A stretch of DNA of 64,000 bases from Chryseobacterium mucoviscidosis (GCF_002177115.1 NZ_MVAG01000193.1:124001-188000), one strand, 5' to 3'. Counted from the stretch's first letter, positions 35,253 through 44,477 are shown. Notes: generated by a model from the sequence alone, not told the origin. Translations and numbers: made by a program.

Positions 35253-36689
35253 ATGAAAAAAACACACTTTTTACTTTCATTGCTGGCTTTAGGTATTGTA
35301 AGTTCCTGCCAGAACAATGATGAAACAATTAGCGAAAGCTCAAAACAGTTAGAAATTCATGATAAAATTGTGAATGTCACCAATCATGATGGACGTCCTT
35401 TCAGTACAGGAGCGGGAGTTTCTTCCACCTCAAAATTTGTTGCCGGACCGGGTGGAAGTGTCCTTATGCAGGGATTTTACTGGGATGTTCCGGATGGCGG
35501 GAACTGGTGGAATACCGTAAAAACCAAAGTAACCGACTGGTCGAATGCAGGAATTGGAGCGATATGGCTTCCTCCGGCTTCAAAAGCCCAGAACGGAGCC
35601 TATTCTATGGGTTACGATCCCACGGATTATTACGATTTCGGAAATTTTAACCAGAATGGAAGTGTGGAAACACGTTTCGGATCAAGAGCGGAACTGGAAG
35701 CTCTGATTACAAAAGCTCATGACGAAAATATGCAGGTATACGCCGATATTGTCATCAATCACAACAGTGGTGGTCAGTCGGAAGCGAATCCTTACACAGG
35801 AACCAGTACCTGGACAAATTTTTCGGGAGTAGCATCGGGAAAATTTCCAAGAAATTACAACGATTTTTACAAAAATTCTTACGGAAATAACGATGAAGGT
35901 GCTTTTGGCGGTTTTCCGGATCTCTGCCATGCAAGTCCATACGTTCAGAGCTGGCTTTGGGAAAGAGACGATTCTGTTGCAAAATACTATAAAAACGTCA
36001 TGAAGTTTGACGGATGGAGATTCGATTATGTAAAAGGTTTCGGACCATGGGTAGTTAATAAATGGAATGCCAACGTGGGAGGATTTTCTGTAGGAGAGCT
36101 TTGGGATTCTAATGTAAATACGCTGGAATGGTGGGCAAATAATGCCAACAGTTCGGTTTTCGATTTTGCAGCCTATTATAAAATGGATGAAGCATTTGAT
36201 AACAATAATTTGAATGCTCTGAATGATGATATGATGTGGAAAAGAAATCCTTTTAAAGCGGTGACTTTTGTTGCCAATCACGATACAGACATCATTTACA
36301 ATAAAATGTTGGCGTATGCTTATATTTTAACGCACGAAGGATATCCTACGATTTTCTACAGAGATTATGAAGAATGGCTAAATAAAGAAAGATTAAACAA
36401 TCTGATCTGGATTCACAATAACAAAGCTACCGGAACAACTTCTATTTTGTATACGGATAACGACGAATACATTGCAAGAAGAAACGGCTACAACGGAAAT
36501 CCGGGATTGGTAGTTTACATCAATAACTCTTCAACTTGGCAGGAAAGATGGATTCAGACGAACTGGGCAAGTCAGCAGATTAAAGATTTTACAGGAAGTT
36601 CAGGCTGGTATCCTACAACGCAGGGCGACAAATGGGTGAAAATTCAATGTGCTCCGAAGTCTTATTCTGTATGGTCTTTGAACCAGTAG
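35253..36689 (+). CDS. Alpha-amylase lipoprotein, GH13 family
   Basis: 478 residues. The lipoprotein signal LLALGIVSSCQNN is followed by a GH13 barrel: VLMQGFYWDVP, YADIVINHN, GWRFDYVKGF (nucleophile Asp), FSVGELWD (acid/base Glu) and VANHDTD (third carboxylate), then a small C-terminal beta domain. It cleaves alpha-1,4 glucans, probably at the cell surface. It resembles the GH13 subgroup with short secreted bacterial and archaeal amylases. Confidence 0.94.
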   Translation: MKKTHFLLSLLALGIVSSCQNNDETISESSKQLEIHDKIVNVTNHDGRPFSTGAGVSSTSKFVAGPGGSVLMQGFYWDVPDGGNWWNTVKTKVTDWSNAGIGAIWLPPASKAQNGAYSMGYDPTDYYDFGNFNQNGSVETRFGSRAELEALITKAHDENMQVYADIVINHNSGGQSEANPYTGTSTWTNFSGVASGKFPRNYNDFYKNSYGNNDEGAFGGFPDLCHASPYVQSWLWERDDSVAKYYKNVMKFDGWRFDYVKGFGPWVVNKWNANVGGFSVGELWDSNVNTLEWWANNANSSVFDFAAYYKMDEAFDNNNLNALNDDMMWKRNPFKAVTFVANHDTDIIYNKMLAYAYILTHEGYPTIFYRDYEEWLNKERLNNLIWIHNNKATGTTSILYTDNDEYIARRNGYNGNPGLVVYINNSSTWQERWIQTNWASQQIKDFTGSSGWYPTTQGDKWVKIQCAPKSYSVWSLNQ

Positions 36690-36709
36690 GATTCGACAAT
36701 TTAAAATGA

Positions 36710-36739
36710 AAAGACTGCTTTTTTGAAAAGGCAGTCTTT
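36710..36739 (+). terminator. Terminator of the amylase gene
   Basis: Stem aaagactgc/gcagtcttt with a T-rich loop and tail. Confidence 0.75.
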
Positions 36740-36772
36740 GTTTATTCGTGAGAAAAGTAACTTAAATACAAA

Positions 36773-37186
36773 TCAAACTTCTATAAATTTTTTTCTTTCA
36801 TCCGGAGTCGGCAGATAACATTTCTGATTTGCCAGTTTCATTCTGTTTTTTGAAATCAGATCATAAATTGTATCACTGAAAAATCGGGGAATTATTTTTC
36901 CGATGGCTGAAAGTTTATAAATTCCGCCTAAAATATTGGCAATTTGCAGAACTGCGTTGGATTTTTCAAGATAATAATGATTTGGTTTCCACAAATAAAG
37001 CGTGTTGAAGACTTCCGTATTTAGTTTTCTTTCGGTTAAGAATTGTTGTCCGAAATCCGATTGCAGGGAGGCAAAAAGAAATCTGTTGTTGTGATCCCTT
37101 TTAAGAATCCACTGTACCCAGAAATTGCAGACTCCGCAATCGCCGTCAAAAAATACAATATGTTTCCCCATCCATTTTTCCTCCAT
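36773..37186 (-). CDS. DCC family (DUF393) thiol-disulfide oxidoreductase-like protein
   Basis: 137 residues. IVFFDGDCGVCNFWVQWILKRD gives the DxDC motif (DGDC, with CGVC as a possible redox pair) that names the family, followed by FASLQSDFGQQFL. The thioredoxin-like fold suggests redox activity, but the substrate is unknown. It lies 11 nt after the haem-binding-domain gene in the same direction. Confidence 0.88.
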   Translation of the reverse strand: MEEKWMGKHIVFFDGDCGVCNFWVQWILKRDHNNRFLFASLQSDFGQQFLTERKLNTEVFNTLYLWKPNHYYLEKSNAVLQIANILGGIYKLSAIGKIIPRFFSDTIYDLISKNRMKLANQKCYLPTPDERKKFIEV

Positions 37187-37197
37187 GATTTTTGGTT

Positions 37198-37659
37198 TTA
37201 AAGAGCCATTTTTCTTTCGGTTTCCGCTTTTTCTTTTTTGAAGTAATCTACTAATATTTTTCTTTGCGCATCAGTAAGTTTCGCATCCTGATGTCCGATA
37301 TAATACGATTCCAGAGGCATTTCTTTCTTTTCGACCATCTCTATGCATTCATCAAGTTTATGAACCTGCTGTTTGGGAAGATAGGTTGCAAAAGTAGAGA
37401 AATTAAGCTCTTTTCTTCCTTCATCAATATGGTTTTTCAGAATCCATGAAGCAGGAGCAATATTAGAATACCACGGATATCTGGATTCGTTGGAATGGCA
37501 GTCATAGCAGGAATTATTAATCAGTTGTGCCACTTCGGGCTGCGTGTTTTTGATCTTTAAAAAATCCATTCCGGGAGTCGGAGCCGGATTGGTTTTATCA
37601 ATTGGGAAAAACTGGATGATGATAAAAGCGACAAGAATGACAACCAATATTTTTTTCAT
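37198..37659 (-). CDS. Haem-binding domain protein, cytochrome c-like
   Basis: 153 residues. An N-terminal membrane anchor (ILVVILVAFIIIQFF) precedes a domain with NSCYDCHSNESRYPWYSNIAPASW, a single CxxCH covalent haem site, and helices to the end. This matches the Haem_bd family. It should face the periplasm and may pass electrons. It is the first of a two-gene unit with the DCC protein. Confidence 0.9.
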   Translation of the reverse strand: MKKILVVILVAFIIIQFFPIDKTNPAPTPGMDFLKIKNTQPEVAQLINNSCYDCHSNESRYPWYSNIAPASWILKNHIDEGRKELNFSTFATYLPKQQVHKLDECIEMVEKKEMPLESYYIGHQDAKLTDAQRKILVDYFKKEKAETERKMAL

Positions 37660-37913
37660 TGCTAAAATTTTATGTTTTCTTAATAGATAAAGATACTTAA
37701 AATTCTGATAAATAGAAAGGATAAAATTCAGGAAATCTCACCACTGTCTTGAATTGTTCTAAATATGATTTTTAACGGCTGAAGATTATTTAAATTAAAG
37801 TAAAAAAGCTTAACTTAATTGAATGATTAATTATTTCAAATTTTAAATAACTGCAAAACAGTAATTTGGTGTAAATTATTGTTTTTAACTATCGTAAAAA
37901 TTTTTTCAATAGA

Positions 37914-37944
37914 TTGTATTTATATTGTAACATTGGTAAGTTTG
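37914..37944 (+). promoter_or_regulatory. Promoter of katG
   Basis: TTG at 37914-37916, 20 nt, then TAAGTTTG at 37937-37944, about 48 nt before the ATG. The rest of the 37660-37991 gap is AT-rich with no clear operator. Confidence 0.6.
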
Positions 37945-37991
37945 CATTGTTCATTCAGTAAAACGTAAAACAACATAAAAATTTAAACAAT

Positions 37992-40271
37992 ATGGAAAAT
38001 ACTTCAGGAGACATCAGCAAATGCCCTTTTCACAACGGAACGATGAAAAAAGAAAATGTAGCAGGAGGTGGTACTAAAAATATAGATTGGTGGCCGGATC
38101 AGTTAAGAGTAGATATTCTTCGTCAGCATTCTGATCTGTCTAATCCGATGGAGAAAGATTTCAATTATGCAGAAGCTTTTAAAAGTCTGGATCTGGAAGA
38201 AGTAAAAAAAGATCTTCATGCTCTAATGACGGATTCTCAGGATTGGTGGCCTGCAGATTTCGGACATTACGGACCTTTGTTTATCCGTATGGCTTGGCAC
38301 AGCGCAGGAACGTATCGTGTAGGTGACGGGCGAGGCGGAGCAGGAGCAGGACAGCAGCGTTTTGCCCCTTTGAACAGTTGGCCGGATAACGTAAGTCTGG
38401 ATAAAGCGAGAAGACTTCTTTGGCCCATTAAACAAAAATACGGGAAGAAAATTTCCTGGGCAGATTTAATGATCCTTACCGGGAATATTGCCTTAGAATC
38501 TATGGGATTCAAAACGTTCGGATTTGCGGGAGGTCGTGAAGATGTTTGGGAACCGGATCAGGATGTGTATTGGGGAACAGAGAAAACATGGTTGGGCGGA
38601 GATCTTCGCTATGCACATGGCTCAGACGGAGTGGTAGAAAACAGAGGAGTTCTTCCTACTGATGATAATGCAGACGGAGATATCCATACAAGAAATTTAG
38701 AAAAACCTTTGGCTGCAGTACAAATGGGACTTATTTATGTGAATCCTGAAGGTCCGGACGGAAATCCTGATCCTATTGCAGCAGCAAAAGATATTCGCGA
38801 TACGTTTGGAAGAATGGCAATGAATGATGAAGAAACCGTTGCTTTAATTGCGGGAGGTCACACATTTGGTAAAACGCACGGAGCAGGACCAGCAGATCAT
38901 GTAGGAGAAGAGCCGGAAGCAGCAGGAATTGAAGCGCAGGGATTCGGGTGGAACAGTACCTATAAATCCGGAAAAGGACCGGATGCTATTTCCAGCGGAC
39001 TGGAAGTAACCTGGACGGAAACTCCGACGGAATGGAGCAATTATTTCTTTAAAAATCTTTTCGAAAATGAATGGGAACTTACCAAAAGTCCTGCAGGAGC
39101 ACATCAGTGGGTTGCCAAAAATGGTGAAGAAATTATTCCGGATGCTTTTGATCCTGATAAAAAACACAGACCGACAATGCTTACAACGGATTTATCGTTG
39201 AGGTTTGATCCTGTTTATGAGAAAATTTCAAGAAGATTTTATGAAAATCCGGATGCTTTTGCAGACGCATTTGCAAGAGCGTGGTATAAACTGACACACA
39301 GAGATATGGGACCAAAAGCCCGTTATTTAGGGCCGGATGTTCCTGCGGAAGAATTAATATGGCAGGATCCGATTCCGGAAGTGGATCACGCGTTAATCAA
39401 TAATTCAGACGTTGAAGCTTTAAAATCAAAAATTTTAGATTCAGGTTTAAGTGTTTCCGAATTGGTTTCTACAGCCTGGGCATCGGCTTCTACATTCAGA
39501 GGAAGTGATAAAAGAGGAGGCGCAAACGGGGCGAGAATTCGTCTGGCTCCACAAAAAGACTGGAAAGTAAATAATCCGGCACAGCTTCAGAAAGTTTTAA
39601 CTACTCTTGAAAATATTCAGAAAGAATTTAACGAAAATCAGACAGGTGGTAAAAAAGTTTCTTTAGCAGACCTTATTGTTCTTGCAGGAAGTGCTGCTGT
39701 TGAAAAAGCGGCAAAAGACGGAGGTTATCAAGTAATCGTTCCTTTTGCGCCGGGAAGAATGGATGCTTCACAGGAACAGACGGATGTAGAATCTATGGGA
39801 TATCTTGAGCCTGCAGCAGATGGATTCAGAAATTATCTAAAGAAAAAATTCTCGGTTTCCACAGAATCATTACTGATTGATAAAGCACAATTATTAAATC
39901 TTACAGCTCCTGAACTTACCGTACTGATCGGAGGAATGAGATCTCTTAATGCAAATTTCGACGGATCTTCTCACGGTATTTTTACACAGAATCCGGGAGT
40001 ACTCTCTAATGATTTCTTTGTTAATTTATTGGATATGAGTACCCAGTGGAAGTCGGCTTCGGAAGATAATGAACTTTACGAAGGAACAGACCGAAAAACA
40101 GGAGATAAAAAATGGACAGCCACGAGAGCAGATCTTGTTTTTGGATCGAATTCTGAATTAAGAGCTATTGCAGAAGTATACGCAAGTTCTGATGCTAAAG
40201 AAAAATTTGTGAAAGATTTTGTTTCAGCATGGGTAAAAGTGATGAATCTTGATCGATTTGATTTAAAATAA
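37992..40271 (+). CDS. katG: Catalase-peroxidase KatG
   Basis: 759 residues with two peroxidase-like halves. The N-terminal half has FIRMAWHSAGTYRV (distal Arg, Trp and His) and VALIAGGHTFGKTHGAG (proximal His). LIYVNPEGPDG holds the Tyr of the Trp-Tyr-Met crosslink needed for catalase activity. The C-terminal half is the usual haem-free duplication. It destroys hydrogen peroxide in the cytoplasm. Complete, monocistronic, with a terminator. Confidence 0.97.
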   Translation: MENTSGDISKCPFHNGTMKKENVAGGGTKNIDWWPDQLRVDILRQHSDLSNPMEKDFNYAEAFKSLDLEEVKKDLHALMTDSQDWWPADFGHYGPLFIRMAWHSAGTYRVGDGRGGAGAGQQRFAPLNSWPDNVSLDKARRLLWPIKQKYGKKISWADLMILTGNIALESMGFKTFGFAGGREDVWEPDQDVYWGTEKTWLGGDLRYAHGSDGVVENRGVLPTDDNADGDIHTRNLEKPLAAVQMGLIYVNPEGPDGNPDPIAAAKDIRDTFGRMAMNDEETVALIAGGHTFGKTHGAGPADHVGEEPEAAGIEAQGFGWNSTYKSGKGPDAISSGLEVTWTETPTEWSNYFFKNLFENEWELTKSPAGAHQWVAKNGEEIIPDAFDPDKKHRPTMLTTDLSLRFDPVYEKISRRFYENPDAFADAFARAWYKLTHRDMGPKARYLGPDVPAEELIWQDPIPEVDHALINNSDVEALKSKILDSGLSVSELVSTAWASASTFRGSDKRGGANGARIRLAPQKDWKVNNPAQLQKVLTTLENIQKEFNENQTGGKKVSLADLIVLAGSAAVEKAAKDGGYQVIVPFAPGRMDASQEQTDVESMGYLEPAADGFRNYLKKKFSVSTESLLIDKAQLLNLTAPELTVLIGGMRSLNANFDGSSHGIFTQNPGVLSNDFFVNLLDMSTQWKSASEDNELYEGTDRKTGDKKWTATRADLVFGSNSELRAIAEVYASSDAKEKFVKDFVSAWVKVMNLDRFDLK

Positions 40272-40295
40272 TTTAATTATTTAACATAATATTTG

Positions 40296-40323
40296 AAAAG
40301 ACAGTCGATATGGTTGTCTTTTT
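40296..40323 (+). terminator. Terminator of katG
   Basis: Stem aaaagaca/tgtctttt with an 11-nt loop and a T-run. Confidence 0.75.
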
Positions 40324-40405
40324 GTATTTTAAATGTAATTTTATTGGTTTAAAATTAGGATTTGTGTAATAAAGATATATTTTTGTTAAAAAAACAAATT
40401 CTAAC

Positions 40406-41008
40406 ATGATAAGAAAATTATTTCCTGCCTTACTATTGGTAGGTTCTTTTAGTTACGCTCAAATCGGCATCAACGGTGAAAGTCCAAATGCCACATTGGA
40501 TGTTATTGGCAATCCGGGAGATCCATTCAAATTTGACGGGATAATTGCCCCGAGAATTACAGGAGATCAATTGAGAGCAAAAAATTATACTGCATCACAA
40601 AACGGAGCAATTGTTTTCGTTACACAGGAAGATACAGCTCCTGCAGGACAAACCATAGATGTTACGGCTTCCGGATATTACTATTTTGACGGAAATTCTG
40701 GGAAATGGATCAAACTGATCTCTGCTGCAGCTTCACAAAAAATCAGGACATTATCAACCGGAAACGTTGCAGACGACGATTATACCGTTTTAATATCGGG
40801 AGATGTTACTTTACCATCTGCAACTTCGTCGAACAGAGGAAAGGTCTATCAACTCATCAACGATACTGCAGGAAATGTAACGGTAAATGGATTATTCAGG
40901 ATCAACGGAGGTACTTTTTCTAACTATGGATTAAATAACAGCGATTTGGGAAGAGGAATTGTAGTGCAGAGTACGGGATCGGCTTGGGTAATTACTTCAA
41001 GATATTAA
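40406..41008 (+). CDS. Secreted protein of unknown function
   Basis: 200 residues with signal peptide MIRKLFPALLLVGSFSYAQ. The mature start IGINGESPNATLDVIGNPGDP is common among Flavobacteriia exported proteins. A C-terminal beta-rich domain (YTVLISGDVTLPSA, GKVYQLINDTAGNVTVNG) resembles phage-tail or adhesin strand repeats. A TAnnTTTG element lies at 40378-40385. It is the last chromosomal gene before the integrated element. Confidence 0.75.
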   Translation: MIRKLFPALLLVGSFSYAQIGINGESPNATLDVIGNPGDPFKFDGIIAPRITGDQLRAKNYTASQNGAIVFVTQEDTAPAGQTIDVTASGYYYFDGNSGKWIKLISAAASQKIRTLSTGNVADDDYTVLISGDVTLPSATSSNRGKVYQLINDTAGNVTVNGLFRINGGTFSNYGLNNSDLGRGIVVQSTGSAWVITSRY

Positions 41009-41029
41009 TTGAGGAAAGTTATCTAAACA

Positions 41030-41061
41030 AAAAACCGTTAATTTAATAATTAACGGTTTTT
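41030..41061 (+). terminator. Terminator abutting the attachment site
   Basis: A perfect 13-bp stem (aaaaaccgttaat/attaacggttttt) with a 6-nt loop. The direct repeat at 41061 starts at its last base. Confidence 0.85.
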
Positions 41062-41074
41062 GTAGACCCACAGG
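41061..41074. repeat. Attachment-site direct repeat, left copy (attL of element A)
   Basis: tgtagacccacagg, repeated exactly at 57653-57666. Weaker similarity continues (ctaaccattg versus cctaccattg). Each copy follows a terminator-like hairpin and each is followed within about 190 bp by a tyrosine integrase gene. I infer a site-specific insertion boundary. Confidence 0.7.
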
Positions 41075-41114
41075 ATCTAACCATTGAATTTAACCGTATT
41101 TGAATGAATCTTTA

Positions 41115-41137
41115 AGAGCCCTAATAATGGGCTTTTT
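41115..41137 (+). terminator. Terminator-like hairpin inside the left end of element A
   Basis: Stem agagccc/gggcttt followed by a T-run, between the direct repeat and the integrase promoter. It may insulate the integrase from outside transcription. Confidence 0.6.
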
Positions 41138-41191
41138 TATTGATTTTAATTAAAATAAATATAACTGAGTTTAATATAATATAGTATAAAT

Positions 41192-41202
41192 TCGGGAGTA
41201 AA
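41192..41202. promoter_or_regulatory. Possible integrase arm-binding motif, left end
   Basis: tcgggagtaaa, also found exactly at 57600-57610 and as tcgggaacaaa at 57588-57598, near both ends of element A. This is the pattern expected of arm-type integrase sites. Confidence 0.4.
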
Positions 41203-41216
41203 TCGGAAAAATTAAT

Positions 41217-41224
41217 TATCTTTG
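41217..41224 (+). promoter_or_regulatory. Promoter -7 element of integrase A
   Basis: TATCTTTG, 23 nt before the ATG. Confidence 0.65.
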
Positions 41225-41247
41225 TATGACCCTAAAATAGGCGGTTT

Positions 41248-42537
41248 ATGGCAAATATAGAATTCGGAGTTTACACTAAAAAAGTACCTGTAAATATCAA
41301 TATACGGTTTTATCATAATAAAATTGATATTAATGCAAAAACGAACATCTTTGTTTTTGAAACGGATTTCAAATATAAAAAAATAGCAAAAGGAAAAAAA
41401 AGCACAAGGAGCGTTGAAGTAACAAACGATTCTGTAAAAGCAAAAACGGAAAAACTGAAAAAGCTAGTTTATGAACGGTTTATCGAAGATTTTCCGAAAG
41501 GTCATGCTATCACTCCGATTTGGTTACTCAAAATTATCAATGAGTTTCACGAGCGACCAGACGGAGAGAATGACCCTAAATTTTTTGTCATCCCGCTTTT
41601 TGACCAATATATTGCGGATGCAAAAACTAAAATCAATACTGTTACGGGTGAACCGTTGGCAGAAAGAACAATTACAAGGTTTGAGTATACAAAAGCACAT
41701 ATAAAGCAGGTTGAAGAACACATGGGCAAAAAAATACGAATCTCGGAGGTAGATTTGAATTTCTGCAACGAGTTCATCCGTTATCACAAGGAAGTCAGCA
41801 AATATGGCAATACCACAATCAATAAATCCATCAAACAGATAAAGCAGGTTTTAAATGCTTCCGTAGCAAAAGGCGTTAAAATCAACCCTGAATTGAGCAG
41901 TGACCGCTTTACCATCAAAAAAGATGAAACGATTGATACCTACCTGAATGAGAACGAAATCGAACGAATCTTTAACTATGACCTTTCGGATAATGACAGA
42001 TTAGATAAGGTCAGAGATTTGTTTATTACGGGGCTATGGACGGGACTAAGAATCTCGGATTTGAAGCGTATTAATAGTTTTGATATTTCTAATAACAGAA
42101 TAAAGATTGTAGAAACAGAGAAAACAAACAGTTTTATTGAGATTCCCATCCATCCGCAATTAAAACAGATTATCGAGAAAAGGGAGGGTGTATTACCAGA
42201 AATCAGCGACCAAAAGTTTAACTTGTATGTCAAGGAGTTATGTGAATTAGTGGGAATTGATGAAGTGATTCTAGGCGGATTGAAAAATTCTGATACAAAC
42301 CGAAAGGAGAAGGGCTACTATCCAAAACATAAGCTCATTGCATCTCATACCTGTCGTAGGTCTTTTGTATCGAACCATTACGGCAAATTAGATGATAAAA
42401 CGATTATGGCAATTACAGGGCATAAGTCGCACAGCCAGTTCTTGGACTATGTTAAAACCTCTAAAAGAGAACATGCGGAAAAACTAGAGCAATATTGGGC
42501 AGAGCAGGAGAAAGTAAAAAGAATTAGAAAAAGTTAA
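41248..42537 (+). CDS. Tyrosine-type site-specific integrase (element A)
   Basis: 429 residues. An N-terminal arm-binding region and SAM-like domain precede the catalytic domain: TGLWTGLRISDL (first Arg), SHTCRRSFVSNHYG (HxxR), ITGHKSHSQFLDYVKTS (His and nucleophile Tyr). It inserts and excises element A; its position next to the left direct repeat fits. It is similar in layout to integrase B at 57823 but not close in sequence. Confidence 0.95.
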   Translation: MANIEFGVYTKKVPVNINIRFYHNKIDINAKTNIFVFETDFKYKKIAKGKKSTRSVEVTNDSVKAKTEKLKKLVYERFIEDFPKGHAITPIWLLKIINEFHERPDGENDPKFFVIPLFDQYIADAKTKINTVTGEPLAERTITRFEYTKAHIKQVEEHMGKKIRISEVDLNFCNEFIRYHKEVSKYGNTTINKSIKQIKQVLNASVAKGVKINPELSSDRFTIKKDETIDTYLNENEIERIFNYDLSDNDRLDKVRDLFITGLWTGLRISDLKRINSFDISNNRIKIVETEKTNSFIEIPIHPQLKQIIEKREGVLPEISDQKFNLYVKELCELVGIDEVILGGLKNSDTNRKEKGYYPKHKLIASHTCRRSFVSNHYGKLDDKTIMAITGHKSHSQFLDYVKTSKREHAEKLEQYWAEQEKVKRIRKS

Positions 42538-42550
42538 ATTTTGTTAAAAT

Positions 42551-42581
42551 TTTGTTAGTTAGAAAAAAACTTATAAATTTG
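42551..42581 (+). promoter_or_regulatory. Perfect-consensus promoter for a non-coding transcript
   Basis: TTTG at 42551-42554, exactly 19 nt, then TAAATTTG at 42574-42581. No start codon with a real frame follows for over 500 nt. Confidence 0.8.
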
Positions 42582-42587
42582 CAATTG

Positions 42588-43078
42588 AATCGGAAATCGG
42601 ATGTAATCTTATTAATTTTCGCATTCAGCAAAGGTATCTTTAACAATTCATTAAGTAGCTGTTTATTTCAGTAGTGAAATGATAACAGTGATGCCAAAAT
42701 TGTATTATCACTTTTTTGATGATTTCGGGAGCCTCCGAAATTAAACAAAAGCGCAGAAAAATGATTATATCTGTGTAAATAGTGACACATTTTGAAGACA
42801 GGAGTCCAAACCTACCAAACGGCGAATTACTATGTTAGATAGGTGGATTATGTCTGGGATACATTTTTGAAGACCTCGGAACCTCAACCTCACCAAATGA
42901 CGGGTTAATTTTTCTTGGAGTAATTATGTCTTCGCAACAAATACAATTTTGATAGATGGAGTCCAAACCATTAAAAACAGCGAACGAATTAAATACCATA
43001 GGATAATTACATCCAAACATCAACGAAATTAAATCAACAATATATCAGACCTGACTTTTAAAGTTGGGTCTTTTTTTA
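42588..43078 (+). ncRNA. Putative ~490-nt non-coding RNA with degenerate tandem repeats
   Basis: A strong promoter and an intrinsic terminator bracket a region with no credible reading frame. Within it, from about 42712 to 43020, four diverged units of 70-80 nt follow each other. Recurrent words are ttttga.gac/gat, ggagtccaaacc, aaa.ggcgaa and ggattatg/gtaattatg. The first unit (gatttcgggagcctccgaaatt) resembles the 41-bp repeat at 28607. It may be an RNA gene, a long leader of the HTH gene, or a protein-binding array. No known RNA family was recognised. Confidence 0.45.
43047..43077 (+). terminator. Terminator 1 upstream of the HTH gene
   Basis: Stem agacctgact/agttgggtct (two G-T pairs) followed by seven T. 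Confidence 0.8.
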
Positions 43079-43102
43079 TGCCCGAAATTGGGCGAAACAA
43101 TC

Positions 43103-43130
43103 AGGAACCTCAAAAGGGTTCCTTTTTTTA
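43103..43130 (+). terminator. Terminator 2 upstream of the HTH gene
   Basis: Stem aggaacc/ggttcct with a 7-nt loop and a T-run. It sits only 26 nt before the ATG at 43156, with no promoter between, so the HTH gene may depend on readthrough. Confidence 0.75.
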
Positions 43131-43155
43131 TGTCTAATAATTAAAAATCTACAAT

Positions 43156-43443
43156 ATGAATACTAATACAAATAATAATAACACACTACTATTCCAAATA
43201 ACTAAAGAAGAACTAATGCAGGATTTTGAGCAGGTTGTTTATAAAGTATTGGAAAAAATGCAACTTAATCAAGTATCAAAAGATGAAAAAGAGTTTTATA
43301 CTCGTGAGGAAACAGCTAAATTATTAGATGTTAGCTTAACAACGCTCTTTCACTGGAACAATGATGGTACATTGAAAAATATAAAAATCGGTAAAAGAGT
43401 TTATTACTCTAAAAATGAGGTTTTAGCTCGTTTAAATCCTTAA
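43156..43443 (+). CDS. Helix-turn-helix (excisionase-like) protein
   Basis: 95 residues. An Asn-rich start and helical linker precede a MerR/HTH_17-type domain: FYTREETAKLLDVSLTTLFHWNNDGTLKNIKIGKRVYYSKNEV. Such proteins act as recombination directionality factors or repressors in Bacteroidota elements. It lies downstream of the integrase and the repeat region, which may hold its binding sites. Confidence 0.88.
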   Translation: MNTNTNNNNTLLFQITKEELMQDFEQVVYKVLEKMQLNQVSKDEKEFYTREETAKLLDVSLTTLFHWNNDGTLKNIKIGKRVYYSKNEVLARLNP

Positions 43444-43585
43444 ATCCTTTCTTATTAGTTGTATTCCCACAACTGTAAAATTTCTTAACTACCCCCTTAA
43501 ATCAAATTTTAAACAATCAGACAATACCCTGGTATAAACACATAAGGGGGGGCTATTGGTATGTCTGAATCAAAAGTAAAATATT

Positions 43586-44377
43586 ATGAAAAAATCATTA
43601 ATAAAATGGACAAAACATACATGGAATCCTACCACGGGATGTACAATTTTTTCTAAAGAATGCGAAAATTGTTATGCTAAAACATTCACTGACAAACTTC
43701 AAGAAAAGCTAGATCCAAAGTATATACATGGCTTTGATAATTTTGTTGAACATGATTACACATTAAAGCAACCTTTTATCACTTGGAAAAAGCCAACCGT
43801 AATATTTGTTAATAGCATGTCAGATCTTTTTCATAAAGATTGTAGTTTGGGATTTCTTAAAAAAGTATTTGAAGTAATGAATAATACTCCACATACCTAT
43901 CAAGTTTTGACTAAAAGAGATGCTATTTTGGTTGAACGATCCGATCAGCTTACGTGGACTAATAATATCTGGATGGGTATTTCTGTGGGGAGTGTTGCGA
44001 GCGTCCGAAAAATAGACCGACTGAGACAATGCGGCGCAAAAAATAAATTTCTTTCCATTGAACCATTGATTGAAGAATTACCAGACCTCGACTTGACAGG
44101 AATTGACTGGGTTATTGTAGGCGGTGAGAGTGGATCAGGTAATATTAGACCTATGAAAAAAGAATGGGTACTCAAAATCAAGAAAAATTGCGAAGATCAG
44201 AATGTCCCTTTTTTCTTTAAGCAGTGGGGAGACATAAAATCTAATCCTGATCCAAAAGATCCAACCATAAGTAAAAGTCATTCTCAATATGAAAAAGGAG
44301 GTTGTATGCTTGACGGTAAGCTATATCTCGACAATCCCTGTATTGTAAAGCCAATTATTGGCGAGTTACCTTTTTAA
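43586..44377 (+). CDS. DUF5131 (phage Gp37/Gp68-like) protein
   Basis: 263 residues. WTKHTWNPTTGC followed by C26 and C29 gives a C-x6-C-x2-C cluster (residues 19-29, ending ECENCYA), then VNSMSDLFH, YQVLTKR, WMGISVGS, FLSIEPL and WVIVGGESG. The Cys cluster and barrel-like pattern resemble radical-SAM folds. The family is common on phages and islands and its chemistry is not established. Its usual partner TcmP is absent here. It may modify nucleic acid or another island component; that is a guess. Confidence 0.85.
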   Translation: MKKSLIKWTKHTWNPTTGCTIFSKECENCYAKTFTDKLQEKLDPKYIHGFDNFVEHDYTLKQPFITWKKPTVIFVNSMSDLFHKDCSLGFLKKVFEVMNNTPHTYQVLTKRDAILVERSDQLTWTNNIWMGISVGSVASVRKIDRLRQCGAKNKFLSIEPLIEELPDLDLTGIDWVIVGGESGSGNIRPMKKEWVLKIKKNCEDQNVPFFFKQWGDIKSNPDPKDPTISKSHSQYEKGGCMLDGKLYLDNPCIVKPIIGELPF

Positions 44378-44477
44378 TATCACTACCATGCAGGAGCAGA
44401 ACCTTTTTTACTACTGAACCGCACAGCCCTGCGTACGCTCAAAAAATCAACTAAAAATCTTTTTATAATAACAACCC

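Noticed and set aside
41061..41090. tRNA 3' end at the attachment site
   Set aside because: The complement (ccnnngtgggtctaca) recalls a tRNA T-arm and acceptor end, but no cloverleaf can be built on either copy.
42712..43020. CRISPR array
   Set aside because: Units are too diverged, of unequal length and have no constant repeat with variable spacers; no cas genes are present. The same applies to 28607-28820.
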